Shown here: positions 45,000-56,279 of the stretch, in pieces
Position numbering within the stretch: the stretch's first letter is position 1
Layout: the number at the start of each line of letters is the position of its first letter
NCBI GenBank assembly: GCA_963513935.1
Contig: OY740772.1
Coordinates: 100,459,340-100,523,339, forward strand
DNA: 64,000 bases
From: Aphrophora alni
Taxonomy: Eukaryota; Arthropoda; Insecta; Hemiptera; Aphrophoridae
Direction: 5' to 3'
The notes under the pieces: generated by a model
What the model was told of the DNA's origin: nothing
Database searches by the model: none
Seen by the model: the letters and a program-made list of their open reading frames with translations, nothing else
Position numbers and translations under genes: made by a program

Positions 45000-45540
45000 T
45001 ACATACAATCAGATCCTCTAAATTCTAAGTTTAATGTCCAAAAGTTGGATTCTCGGGCTTGTAGGAAATATTGCTAGTTTAAGTTTAGATTAAAAAAAAC
45101 TCGAACAAAAGATCTGACAAAACTACGTTTACTAAATCAAACACGTTTCAACGACAAAGTCGCCATCCTCAGTGATACATGAACTACAATAACAATAGTT
45201 TGTTATAGTATTGTCATTGTAGCTCATGTATCACTGAGGATGGCGACTTTTTCGTTGAAACGCGTTTGATTAGGTAAACGTAATTTTTGTGAGAGCTTGG
45301 GTTCAAGTTTTTTTTAAATCTAATATTATCTCACAAGTCAAGCTCAATATTTATTTATAGATTAAATTTGTTTAAAATAGTTTCGAGACAAGTTTTTTAA
45401 CGTGGACTTGTCATAGAAGTACATGTATATATTTGAAAGTCTGTTTTCGGTTCGCTGGTGTCATTGTCTCGGCTCAGGTGGGCCTCGAAGTTGTTGTGAG
45501 GAACCTCCAATCGCTACGCTCGTGTTGAAGACGCGGGTTT
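45000..45540 (+). repeat. Family C copy split by a fold-back element
   Basis: 45,009-45,085 (CAGATCCTCTAAATTCTAAG, AAAAGTTGGATTCTCGGG, GGAAATATTGCTAG) and 45,365-45,540 (ending TTCGGTTCGCTGGTGTCATT and TCGCTACGCTCGTGTTGAAG) are the two halves. The middle is occupied by the palindrome at 45,121-45,285 and its flanks. Confidence 0.6.
45121..45285. mobile_element. Fold-back element with hammerhead-like motif in each arm
   Basis: Arms 45,121-45,198 and 45,212-45,285 are inverted repeats with few mismatches; the loop is short. Each arm carries CACTGAGGATGGCGAC and GTTGAAACGCGTTTGAT (45,142-45,173 minus; 45,233-45,265 plus). It lies inside a family C copy. The solo arm at 10.2 kb is a relative, and the sequence just outside its right arm resembles the 45-bp minisatellite unit. 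Confidence 0.75.
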
Positions 45541-45908
45541 TTAACTATAAAAATAATACTTTTTTTTTAAGAGGTTAGTGTTCGAGATTATACTTTGATA
45601 ATAACTTTGATATTTGCAATCGTAGAAAGGTGAAGGTTGATACCGTGATATGCAGAATTTATCTGCACATTTTTATCTAATTGTGTGCATTATAAGTTAG
45701 TGTGTAAGTAAGAGATATGAACAAAAAACCTTTTTTTTAACCTTTATGGTAACATCTTAACTACATATTTTTGAATTTTAATAGGGTTCTATACAAGAAT
45801 ATTGTAGTCTCCTATACCAAATTTCAAGTTCGCATTGTATTTTTTGTGGCCGCTATCGTGCTTACATATAGATGACAACAATGAAGGACGGACAGCATCT
45901 CGAAAATT

Positions 45909-46606
45909 ACTTTGTCTACAGTTGTTGACAAAGTGGCATTTTGTTCATTTAAATTAGTTTGCAAAACAGCTGATTTCTCAACAGTTTCACTTTGCCCACT
46001 ACTTTCCTCACTCCGAATGGCAACCGAACAAAACGAAATTTAGGTTAAGTTTATTTGAATTGATTTATAATATACAGGAAATATCCCGTATGTAGGTTCG
46101 ATTAATTCTTACACGTAAAATAACATAAATAAACAACAAAACAAGGTTTTAAAGTTGAAAAATCAAGTAATTATTCATGAAGATGATTGACAGTGTATGT
46201 ACACGGAGAGTATTTTTCGTTTGCCGAGTTTTGAAGTTGGTAATCCCGTTTCCTCAACAATACACCTAAGTTATTTGTAATATTCATAAATAACCTCAGT
46301 TTTGACGTGAGAACTTCTACTCAGTGTTGATGTGTTGTTTAGCACTACTGCAATATTTTGTGTAGTTAGTTTTAAAATATGGACAGTTCAGAGGATGAAA
46401 ACCTGTCAAATACCCCGCCATATTGTGTTACTGCTGAAGTATGTTTTTTATTTGTCACAAAATAACAGCTGTAGACAAAGTATAATGTGCAATTTGTGAG
46501 CAAAGTGTCCTTTTTTAAACTCGATAAAATTGACGCACTCGGCAAGCCTCGTGCGTCAACATTTTTCTCTCGTTTAAAAAAGTGCCACTTTGCTCACTAG
46601 TTGCAC
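45909..46606 (-). mobile_element. Composite palindrome-plus-TIR element, copy 2
   Basis: 45,909-46,481 is bounded by ACTTTGTCTACAGTTGTT and its complement AACAGCTGTAGACAAAGT. It joins through TATAATGTGCAA to a palindrome at 46,481-46,606 with outer words GTGAGCAAAGTG and CACTTTGCTCACTAG and inner words TTGACGCAC and GTGCGTCAA. On the opposite strand the layout equals that at 33,253-33,917. The stretch between the TIRs includes a possible exon at 46,381. Confidence 0.6.
46381..46440 (+). CDS. Possible first exon, acidic N-terminus
   Basis: ATG at 46,381 opens 20 codons (MDSSEDENLSNTPPYCVTAE) directly followed by GTATGT, an acceptable donor in phase 0; without splicing the frame stops ten codons later. 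A short acidic and serine-rich start followed by NxPxYxxxxA is reminiscent, from memory only, of the N-terminus of a large arthropod family of Crypton-like tyrosine-recombinase proteins. It sits within a TIR-bounded repeat, so it may be the 5-prime exon of an element gene or a captured host exon. No further exon was found downstream. Confidence 0.3.
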
Positions 46607-47199
46607 AAAACACTGTTTCATTTTCCTAGAGACATTAAATTTGAAGATGAGTAAAAAACGGAGGTTGAAATTTTTGAAGAACACTAAACTTACCCTATAC
46701 TGTCAATAAATAAACATTATTCATTGAAGTACAATAAGGAACAAAAGTAAAAGAAATACAATACAGAATTAATTATTTTAATCCAACAGATATTTTAATG
46801 TTTAATTATACAATAAAATGATTAGCACTCACTAAAATGAATTATATTAATCTTATACGAATTCCCAGTTTATCTATTAATACTCTCACTGTCAGTTACC
46901 CGACTTTTATATATTACAAGCAGTAGGCTACTCGATATATTCTCAGGTCTTTTTGTGTAATGTGTTACAGAACGTGTTTCAATGAATTACGGGCATCTTT
47001 GAATCATCTTTAATATTTAGATTAAGAAAAAGGGAGATGTGTAACTAAACTCTTAAGTTCTAGTCTAGTAGATTAATCCTCGAATGAGTTTTAAAATCTC
47101 ATTAGCTCAACTTGCGAGAGTACAGCAGGTACTGTGCTGCAACGAATACCTCAAACAAACCAAGCCTTTTGCCTGGTACACATATATATATATATATGA
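46607..47199. other. No gene seen
   Basis: AT-rich; ends with a short TA tract (47,182-47,197) that the MITE below used as or next to its target. Confidence 0.35.
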
Positions 47200-47972
47200 C
47201 CAAGTGTCATAAAAGTCTCCCTATTATTATTTTTATTAATGGAAATAGACAGATTTGCTTTGGGGAAAGTTTAGATAACCAAAGGAGGAGTTTTTTGAAG
47301 TATCCAAATTTTCAACCCTTACCCCCAAAATGGGGTAGTTTGGGGGTAATACAAGAATTTTAAATAGAAACCCCTATTGAGTGATACCTCATTTTAAAGG
47401 TCTTTTCAAAATAAGAATAATGACGCAAACCAGAGGTCTCTAAGTTCATCTTACTCAACATAGCAACCAATCGAATTGTGAAAGTTAACCTACAAACTCC
47501 GGTTGTTTTTATTACATTACAAACTGCTCTATGTTGGTAAAATGATGGTAAGAGCATAATCATGTTTTTTTTAGCTCAGATTAAGTTCTCGAAATGTGTA
47601 CCATTTACTTCTTGGCAGAAATAGATTATGGAGTCAAAAGTATGTTGTACATTTCGTAACATTTCCGGTGTAATTATTAACGTAAAATTCACAATTCGAT
47701 TGGTCGCTATGTTGGGTAGAATGAACTTAGAGACCATTAGTTTGCGCCATTATTATTTTTTTTAAAAGACCTTTAAAATGAGGTATCACTCAATAGGGAT
47801 TGCTAATTAAAATTCTTGTCTTACCCCCAAACTACCCCATTTTGGGGGTAAGGGTTGAAAATGTTGATACTTCAAAAAACTCCTCCTTTGGTTATCTAAA
47901 CTTTCCCCAAAGCAAATCTGTCTATTTCCATTAGTAAAAAAAATAATAGGGGGGGACTTTTATGACACTTGG
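47200..47972. mobile_element. Long-TIR MITE relative, 773 bp, with transposase remnant
   Basis: Ends CCAAGTGTCATAAAAGTC and GACTTTTATGACACTTGG, with TA after the right end. The inverted arms run about 290 bp each, to AATCGAATTGTGAA on both sides, and include the same inner words as the 351-bp MITE at 2,660-3,010. The roughly 180-bp centre holds a transposase C-terminal frame on the minus strand. A family A fragment follows directly. Confidence 0.85.
47576..47740 (-). pseudogene. Mariner/Tc1-type transposase C-terminal fragment inside the MITE
   Basis: A minus-strand frame reads KFILPNIATNRIVNFTLIIT then PEMLRNVQHTFDSIIYF then CQEVNGTHFENLI and a stop at 47,576. The last 30 residues match the C-terminus of the arthropod mariner/Tc1-like group whose proteins end (V)TPEMLRxVxxxFxxRxxxCxExxGxHFEHLI. 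That frame has no stop between 47,740 and 47,576. No catalytic residues are present. The first part of the frame overlaps the inverted arm, so upstream residues need not be original. Confidence 0.75.
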
Positions 47973-47984
47973 TATATTTATATT

Positions 47985-48115
47985 GGAAGATAAAAATTTT
48001 ACGCTTCAGAAATAATTAGCAAAAATCAAAAAAGAACCTTGGCTCTGTTATAGGTCGGTATTGATCAACTGTGTTTTTACGCTGATGGCGTGTTTAAGAC
48101 ACACATAATCTTATT
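47985..48115 (+). repeat. Family A fragment
   Basis: GAAATAATTAGCAAAAATC, GGTCGGTATTGATCAACTG and ACGCTGATGGCGTGTTTAAG match the middle of family A. Confidence 0.45.
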
Positions 48116-48289
48116 TAAATATAAATGTATTTTTCAATTACTACATCGATAGTTTATTGGATATTAATGATCGAGGTGTCAAATTAAATAGCGTTGATAC
48201 CTGCAGTTTAAATTATTCATTTTCTTTGGAAAACACTTATTTTTTAGTAAATTTATCAAAATAATATGCCAGTTTTGGATAAACAATGT

Positions 48290-48760
48290 GTTTCAGAAAA
48301 CAGCTGTTATAAATTCTCAAATGTGTTTTTGTTTCGTTCCAGAATTTATAACAGCAATTTGAAATTCGTTTTAGTTTATATGGTGGTTACTTTATTTGTA
48401 CAGATTCACGTTGTAATTGATTGCTTACATTTCGAAAAATGAAACAATTTTATATTCCTTAATACATTTTCTTATTTTGCTTGAGAATTTATAACAGCTG
48501 TTTAAAGTTATTTTGTTGTTAACTTATATAGTCGTTACTTTAATTGTGAGGATTCACGTTGTGTTGTGATTGATTGCTTACATATAAACTAAACAGTTTA
48601 TATGGATTGTTGTTAATGTGTGACAAATGGGTCTGAATTCGTCGTTTCCCAAAAGTCAACGATTTAACTGTACTTATTGCATAGCGCTTCCTTTATTTGT
48701 GATTTATTGCTTATCTCCGAAGAGTTTTCGGTTTACATGGCTTATTGTTATTCGAAACTG
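48290..48760 (+). repeat. Satellite-like array, second locus, unit about 150 bp
   Basis: GAGAATTTATAACAGCTGTT, GAGGATTCACGTTGTGTTGT and TGATTGATTGCTTACAT recur at intervals of about 140-155 bp (third word near 48,413, 48,567 and 48,708). It is the reverse complement of the 41.2-41.85 kb cluster. AGAATTTATAACAGC and its complement lie 40 bp apart at the left edge. Confidence 0.75.
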
Positions 48761-49264
48761 TTAAAATTCTTAACCGGAAACTACTGGTTTTTAATATTTG
48801 TTCTAGTATTATTAATTATTAACATGTAACGCTATTTTCTAATTGAAAGAAATTATGTTGTTGCAAATTTAAAATTATTTCAAAATTATATTAATTGTGT
48901 TTACTGTAATATAATCCAGTTGTTTTAAGCTTTTGATAACAAAAGTTACTTTTTAAGTGAGGGATGATTGTTAACACAAGTGGCCTTAATGACGCTGTCT
49001 TTGGTGGAGATTTGACATCCTTGAAAGTCTGTAAACACGTTGTAACCCCCCACCACTATAATCAATCTCTGGTTTATAATTTAAGTAAGTGGGTAAAGTT
49101 TAGTGTTTGATGACATAATTAATTTTAGCTTTAAGGAAGTTGTTCGCTATAAGAAAATGTTGAAAGAAGATAGTACATTTTTAACTTTCATTTACTATTG
49201 TTTAGGATGCTGTTAAGCGTTTATTATTGCAATAAACAAATATTTTGATTTTTAAGTAAAACTT
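48761..49264. other. No gene seen
   Basis: A short GC-richer patch at 48,970-49,060 (CCTTAATGACGCTGTCTTTG) remains unassigned. Confidence 0.3.
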
Positions 49265-49640
49265 TTAACTTCACCAAAAATTACAGTTAAGTAGCTGTCA
49301 ATCAAGAAGTGAATATTAACCATAAACAACAACACTAAACAATTTTTTTATATTTAAAAAAGGGCTTAACTTGCTTTGTTTGTGCCAACATCCTTAGCAT
49401 AAATCGTGTTGGATTAAAATCGAAAGTTTAATGCAATCAGTTTAAGTTTATTTATGTTTTTTGTCAATTATTTCTGAACTGTAATATTTTATTGATTGCA
49501 ATTTTATAGCCAGATTTGGGTTATTAAAATTTGATACTATAATTTGAATATAATCGAAATAGCCAATTTTGTGTAATTATGTGTTTTAAAACAGTCCGAT
49601 GGGTATATCTTTTGTTTTTTGTCTTGTTTTTTGTTTTTTT
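49265..49640 (-). repeat. Family A copy
   Basis: On the minus strand TATGCTAAGGATGTTGGCAC then AAACAAAGCAAGTTAAGCCC and TGACAGCTACTTAACTG in order. Confidence 0.6.
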
Positions 49641-49853
49641 ACATATAATCCATTCGATATTTTTGAAAATGTTTTTTTTAAAAATTAAATATATATTCGA
49701 ATTTACAAAAATACTCTATCAGAACTCAAAAAGTAAGAATGCAACCTAAAATTTAGGCAACTTCTTTTATTATTTTTGGTTTATTTGATTGTATTAATCT
49801 AGGAGTATTACAATTCACATGTTGTTAAAAAGAAACCACTCTTAAGTGTTCTG

Positions 49854-50065
49854 ATATCACTGTAGATAAGTGCGTCACTCTTCGATCTAGAGCGGCACTT
49901 TGAGATCGTGGGTTCGACTCCCAACTTGGACGCAAGGTTTATTCTTTGCAGTTTGTTTTTTCTATCTTGTGGTATGACGGAGGTAGGGCCTACTATACAT
50001 AAACAGTCGTTGGATTCAGTAGAGGTTGGTTAATGTCCGCTGCACAGAACAGATCATTATTGTAA
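49854..50065 (+). mobile_element. tRNA-derived SINE
   Basis: A tRNA-like head of about 80 bp: an A-box-like TAGATAAGTGCG at 49,863 and a near-perfect B box GGTTCGACTCC at 49,911, spaced as in a tRNA gene. The anticodon region CTCTTCGATCTAGAG gives a four-base stem with a non-standard loop, and the acceptor arms do not pair, so it is not a functional tRNA. An unrelated body (to about 50,065) and a T/A-rich tail follow. This is the plan of a tRNA-type SINE with an internal RNA polymerase III promoter. Confidence 0.75.
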
Positions 50066-50719
50066 ATTTATTTTTGTTGATGTAATAACTATAAAACAAA
50101 CTATAAAATCAATGCATTTTATTTTTTGTTATGACTAAAATAAACCATTTAAAACCATGCAAATACTTTATCTACATTAAAAACTTTTAAAACCAAGATA
50201 GTCAATTTTGGTTTTTACAGATTTTGTTCATGATAAAAAAATGATTCTGTGTTGATTTCTTTTCTTTTTATTAGACCATATATATTATTTAATTTTTAGT
50301 TATATGACCATAATAAGCAAAAAATATTAAATTAGATTAAATTCGCCTCATAATAAGGCGATAGACTTTTTGTGCTCAGGGGGCGTGAATCATCACATAA
50401 AGTGAATAAGTAAAAAGTTACAAAATGGTTGTACCTACCTCCATATAGTTCTAACTTAATTTATTCAAATTTAACGCTCAAGGTTTCTGAAGTTGAAGCT
50501 GGGAGCACAAGTTGAGCTGGAAGTTCTCGTAACAGAAGTTGATGTCAATTTACAAATTGTATTTAAATAGATGCCAATTTACGATAATATATTTCAATTC
50601 ATATAACGGAATATTTTGTAATATGATAATCACACAATACTAACTTATTTTCTGCCGTGTAAAGTGTGTAGCTTTTAAAACAACTAATGGAATTGGTTTA
50701 AAAAAACTTCCCATTTAAG
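50066..50719. other. No gene seen
   Basis: AT-rich; no supported feature. Confidence 0.35.
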
Positions 50720-50870
50720 ATTTTTTTTTTAAAGTCAACGTGCATAGTTTATTTTCACTATATGATTGACAACTATAGAACTGACTTATTTGGTGATGAT
50801 TAATTTTGGTTCGTTTTTTATTTCATTTAGAGAATTGGTGAGTGATGAGGTTTGTCTTCGACAAGTTGCT
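50720..50870 (+). repeat. Family A fragment (3-prime part)
   Basis: TGATTGACAACTATAGAACTG and TTGGTTCGTTTTTTATTTC match the last third of family A. Open frames on both strands here are not genes. Confidence 0.55.
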
Positions 50871-52734
50871 GTTTCCATTATTGAAAGCTGTACAAATTTT
50901 ACCAACAGAGTTGTTTTTTTTATTTTTGCTTTACACATTTGTATCGACAAACATTTATCATTCCCCACCGTGTCGGGAAAAGCTTTTAACACCAGCAATA
51001 ATAGTAGAGAGGCATTCGTTTCTGATAATAAATATATAAATCTATGTATTGAAATGTTATTTAATATATTACACTTGCTTAGGGATTATTATATTTTAAG
51101 TGGTTCTTCGAATTATATTTATGTATTTTCATAAATATTACATATATACAATTTATTGGTACATGTATTGTTACAGAAAAGGAGAAAATAATTTTTAAAA
51201 AACAGATTTGTAAATAAAATTATTGCTGAGTACACAATGAAATAAACTATAAGTATCTTAAATACCTCACAAAGTCTTTTTTTGACTTCTGTTTACTATA
51301 CGTCGAAAAAGTTATGTGTTAAGGTATATATCAATGTCGAGACCATAAAGATAATATTAGGAATAGTGTCTGTTAATATAATTATTGCCATTTGAATTGC
51401 CTGTCTGAAATAATGGCAGGTTTATGCTCTACAACCTAAATCCGTGGACCTGTTATAATCGAATTTTATACGTAAGCTTATGTATATTTTGGCCCTATTT
51501 GGGGATTTAAAAAAAAAATCATAACTCACAATTGAGAAGATGGGTGGAAGAAGGGCAATTTTTAAAAACAGTAGTTTTGAGAAAAACGCATTTGAAAGTT
51601 GAACCCAAGTAAAACTACCATTTATAAACCCACTACGAATCGTGGTTTACAATCAGTAAACCAATTATGGTAGGTTTAAATTTTTCTTTTGTGGGTTTTT
51701 GATATATGTACGATCAAGTAAAATTGCTCCTTTTCAACAACAAGATTTTGAAATAAGTTTTAATCTTGCATTTTCTTTCAAAAATTGTATTTAAAACATA
51801 CAATCAGTGGAAAAAGTATTACAATAAAGTGTTTATTCATTTGAAACAAGTATCAATTTGAATGTAAATTTAATAAAAGATAAGCCTTCATTGTAATGAA
51901 CTTATATTTATTAATTAAATCAAAAATACATTGTTTTGGAAATTTTCTTATCTATTATTATCTAAAGATGGCAAAAGTCCCCTATTGTCGGACAATTGGT
52001 TTTCATTGACAAATCTGCACACTTGGAGTCCATTTCTGTTGATTAAAGATCAGATTTTTCTTTATGATAAGGGATGGTATAATAATATTTCCCACATCAC
52101 CTTAGTGGGCATAATAACACCTTTTAATAACTTTGTAACACTGAACTGTTGAATATTCCATTAATTTTTTTTTTCTTTTTTTTTTAAGAAAGTATTTTTG
52201 AACAAAAGGTTACTAATCATTTTTGACCAATATGTCTCCTGGTTAATTACTTTTTTAAATTATTTTCTTTTTCTTGATTTTTGTGGAGTACATGCCGAAG
52301 TTTTGATCACATACACAATAAGAATGTCCTCTGACAGGATAGGTTAGGTTTTAAGCTCCGGTAGCATCCAAAAATAGAACAACTTTCTTCGTTGTTGGAG
52401 TAATCTTTTTATTTATGTGTCAAAGAGTAGACACTGTCACAGTTTTATATCAGTTATTTTATAAATACCAATAAAAAAAGCACTAGAATCATCATTATCT
52501 GTGTGAATATTAAAATATAGAACCACAGTATTCTTTTATAAAATTGGTAGTTAAGAAGTTTAACATCGTTACACACACACTGTCTGTAAAAAGGGGAATA
52601 TCACTACTTCTCAACACGAGTAAATCAGCTGATAGTGGATATTTCGATTTAGTTCCTGGAGTATCCCATAGATAACATTTCCAGGTTATAAAATTGTGAG
52701 ATGGGTTGTGATAATAATATTAGGATAATATTCA
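50871..52734. other. No gene called
   Basis: A frame of 122 codons overlaps the family A fragment and AT-rich sequence at 50,766-51,134; its composition is non-coding in style. A 73-codon frame at 51,931-52,152 is also unsupported. Confidence 0.3.
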
Positions 52735-53240
52735 AAATCAGCTCTAAGATTTTGATTAACTTTTGCTTAAGAATAGCCGCTAAGGATCAAACTAAGTGTG
52801 TTAGTCGATATTTCTTACAAAATACTGGCTTGTGAATTAACAGTAAAAAAAAAACACAATGAGTAATGTAGTTAATATAAAAAAAGTAATTTCTTAAAAT
52901 CGCCTCTACCGATTTCGTTCAAATGTCATCAAAATGTAGAATTTAATGACCCAATTATTACGATTCAGGAATTATAATTTGCCAAAATAAAAATTTCTCT
53001 TGACCACTATCTTTAAAAGCATGATTTAAATCAAATATGATTTATGCTGAGGATGTGTTTATAGTATAAACTAAGTAGTTTAAGGCCCTTCTTTATGTAT
53101 TTTTTCAAAGCCGGTTTTATTATGATGGAAAACTAACGAACTGTCATTTTTGTTAATGAATAATTTTGGTTGTATTTTTATTTGGTTTTAGAGATGAGAA
53201 AGTTTGTGCCATGTTTTTTCACTGTTATTTGAAAAATAAA
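52735..53240 (+). repeat. Family A copy, nearly complete
   Basis: TTTTGATTAACTTTTGC, AATTTCTTAAAATCGCC, TACCGATTTCGTTCAAAT, TTTATGCTGAGGATGTG, TTTTGGTTGTATTTTTATTT and GAGATGAGAAAGTTTGTGCC in order. Confidence 0.7.
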
Positions 53241-53619
53241 AATACTTTAGCCTGTTATTTTAGTCAAATTATGACACATGCTTATAATGCGTATCATTTT
53301 ATAATAAAACAAAAACTTTTAAAAAAACGAAAATTCTCTGTGTTCTGAACCATATTGTATTTGTAACTGATCTCTTTCCACTGGTCAAAGGCACGGACAG
53401 ACAGTTTCAATAAACTGTTTCAACACTTCTTTACTACAACACACTCAATACGTGTGGGCTACCTTTAAACACAGATTTCATTTTGGGAAAAAAATAAAAT
53501 TACATTGTAAACAATTTGGCGAACGTGAAGTATTTTCCTGTTTTAGTAACGTGTTCATCCGTTAAGGACAATTTATTGAATGTATTAAAATATACAATAA
53601 TTTATCATTGGTTTTAGAC

Positions 53620-54060
53620 ACTAACAAGAAGATAAATTCTAACGATTTAATTTTAGTCAATTTTAAGAAATTATGTGTTTTATAACGGCTCCATGTCTGA
53701 TGTTTTGATTTTTTTACCTATAACTAGTCTAGGTAAAAAAGAATTATTTTATTGGGTTTTTCGTCGTGACGTTAAAACAAAATTTGATCAAAATCCTTAC
53801 AGCTGGTTTGTCTTATCTACCCCGGAATTTTTGAATCGTTGAAAAAAAGAATAAAAGTATGACGTGACCAAAGTTAGCCCACACACCAAATTGAACGAAA
53901 ATCGTCAACACTCGTTTGCGATCTATTTCACTGCACAGGCAACAGAATACAGACGTACTAACATTGGGCTCATGGGATGTCTAAAAGGATATTTCCACGA
54001 TAAAATCGACACTCCACTCATCTTTACTCATTTTACTGTTACTTTTTTTTACTCAGGACG
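53620..54060 (-). repeat. Family A copy
   Basis: The minus strand gives TTTTGATCAAATTTTG near 53,775 and AATTTCTTAAAATTGAC near 53,670. The far flank (53,840-54,060) is the outer block also seen at 4,440-4,645. The 87-codon open frame at 53,864-54,127 belongs to this repeat. Confidence 0.55.
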
Positions 54061-56279
54061 TGAATTCCTCTATAATACCGCTATGTATGAGAGTACAGAA
54101 AGCGAGGTTATTTTTAATAAAACCTGAGCTTGAGGAAGAAAACACAAATCTATTGATTTGATTCCAGGTTGTTATAGAACTGTCAGAAGATTGTAGATGT
54201 ATTGCCAATTTCCTGAAGGTAATCTATCATCGTATGATTTGATCATTCTAAATTATCACTTTTATTCTGGACTTGTAAGATTATACACACCTCACATTAA
54301 TAAAATAAGGGTGAAAGGAGTTTTTCACCACGGTTTCCACTTAGTTTAAAAAAGTTAAAAAAAAGAATTTTCTCTTAACAATGTTAAGAACAAATTTAAC
54401 CTGGAGAAATTCTCTTAACCTCGAGACAAATGTTGATGAAAACAATTTAACACTTTAATATTTATCATTGCTAATAACATAAAAAACTTATCTTTTTGTT
54501 TGATATCAACAATTGTAAAAAAATAATAAAAAAAAAAAATTAAAATTAAAACTGGATCAGGTTTGTTAGATAATGTGACCAACAAAAAGAAATATTCACT
54601 GAAAATTTGTCGTATTTGTCACATGTAAAAGTTGGAAAAGTCAATAAGCTGGGAGTGGAAATCAATAAAGGTTAAGAGAACTGCAAAAATTCAAGAAGGT
54701 GTAAAATCAAAGTACAAGACTTTAATTGTTTTTCGGAAAAATATTAGGGAATCCAGGCCAAAATTTGATTTATGAAACAAAATGTAAATAGTTTTCTAAA
54801 AATGTGGAAAAAATTTGGTTTATATGACGCAATGTAAATACGTTCTGTATTAAAAATAAATTGAAAATCGTATTAAGAAGCAGACTTGTATTTAGTACAA
54901 AAAAACTATTTTAAGGAAACATTTCTTTGGACACTTTATCCACTTTTTGGTATTCAAACAAAATGAAAACAATTATAAACATTCGGCGATTTTTTTCCTG
55001 CTCTTCTGATTTCGTTTAGACGTTATTATGAAACAATCCTTTCGGTCAGTGTTTTATTTCATTCACTCCTGTAGACGTCCAAAGGAATTTTCAAATTTGT
55101 CTGGACTAATAACCAAAAAAATCATCCATGTTTCCATACAGACCAACGCAATCCAAAGTATTAGTATTCATTGTGTTGTGTTTTTCTTCATACAGTTTCG
55201 AGATAAAGCATTTACAGTCGGCAGAAGTTTGTAGTCTTGCAACTAACTGTTTCTTCAACCAATAAACTGTTGCTATGACAACAGAATGCCCCAAGTAATA
55301 CACTGTCTTCACGAGTTCAGAACGTCAAACATTGAATCTGTAATATTCACATCAATTTAGTTTACATGGAACTTTTTGTGTTTTTAAGTATATTTATGTG
55401 TCCAGAAAAAAATGAATTACTTAATTAATTTCGTAAGAAAATACAATTATTTTCCATATTTACATTTAAAAATTACCCTTTCATGTAAATAACCCTGTAT
55501 AAGGACATTATTCCACTTGAATACATTCAAGTAAGGTTGCATGAATATATTAATAATCATTATAAATTAATTATAACCGTATATTTAACAAAAGCATAAA
55601 CAATCATGAATACCTTTGATATAAAGAACGATTGTAAACTCCAAAAGTCGAATAAAGCAAAACAATTTCTATCTATATAAGAGTCGTTGATGAGGTCAAC
55701 GAGCGATAAAGCACTGAGAACTGTCTACCCCGTTTAGTGTAACCAAATGGAAATAAAGTTTAGAACATCATAAATTAGTAAATTACTAATTATTACTAGA
55801 GTAACGAAAGAATGCCACTGTTAACATTGAAATCTAAATACACATTCCCAATATAAACATGAAACTTCTGTACACAAATTCCATACGCTCGCCACTTCGG
55901 TTTAATTAAATTTATCTACTCGTATATTCAAATATCGCCATTGTTCACCTTCATTAAATTTACATAATAGGGGGATCTAAGTTCTGTTATGATTTCCACA
56001 GAGATTTGTGTAGTGTTCGATATTAGAACAATAGACGCAATCCAAATAATCCGAATGAACAAATCGGAAATTACAAAACAAACAAAACTCTAACTTTACA
56101 ATTACAAACTAAATTAGTTTATTTAAAATAATTTTATTTTGCCCAGTTTAAGGTTTTCTGAAAATTTTTAGAAAGTGACGAAAATAAAAGTTTTTACTAT
56201 TTACAGTTTTGACTCTTGCAACTGTTTTTTTTTTTTAAATCTCGATAATTATTAATCCGAAAAATAAAAAGAATAAAAA
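54061..56279. other. No gene called
   Basis: A 68-codon minus-strand frame at 55,106-55,312 begins without ATG and lacks a convincing acceptor. The rest is AT-rich. Confidence 0.3.

Noticed and set aside
47112..47563. Two open frames at the left end of the MITE
   Set aside because: Both run through the inverted arm of the element and have no protein motif.
49854..49935. Functional tRNA gene
   Set aside because: A and B boxes are good but the acceptor and anticodon arms do not form a proper cloverleaf, and a SINE-like body follows.
50766..51134. 122-codon frame, one of the longest in the window
   Set aside because: It begins inside a family A repeat, overlaps open frames on the other strand, and shows no motif.
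55106..55312. 68-codon minus-strand frame with a nearby AATAAA
   Set aside because: It starts at GTG rather than ATG, an in-frame stop lies just upstream, and the only acceptor nearby is weak.
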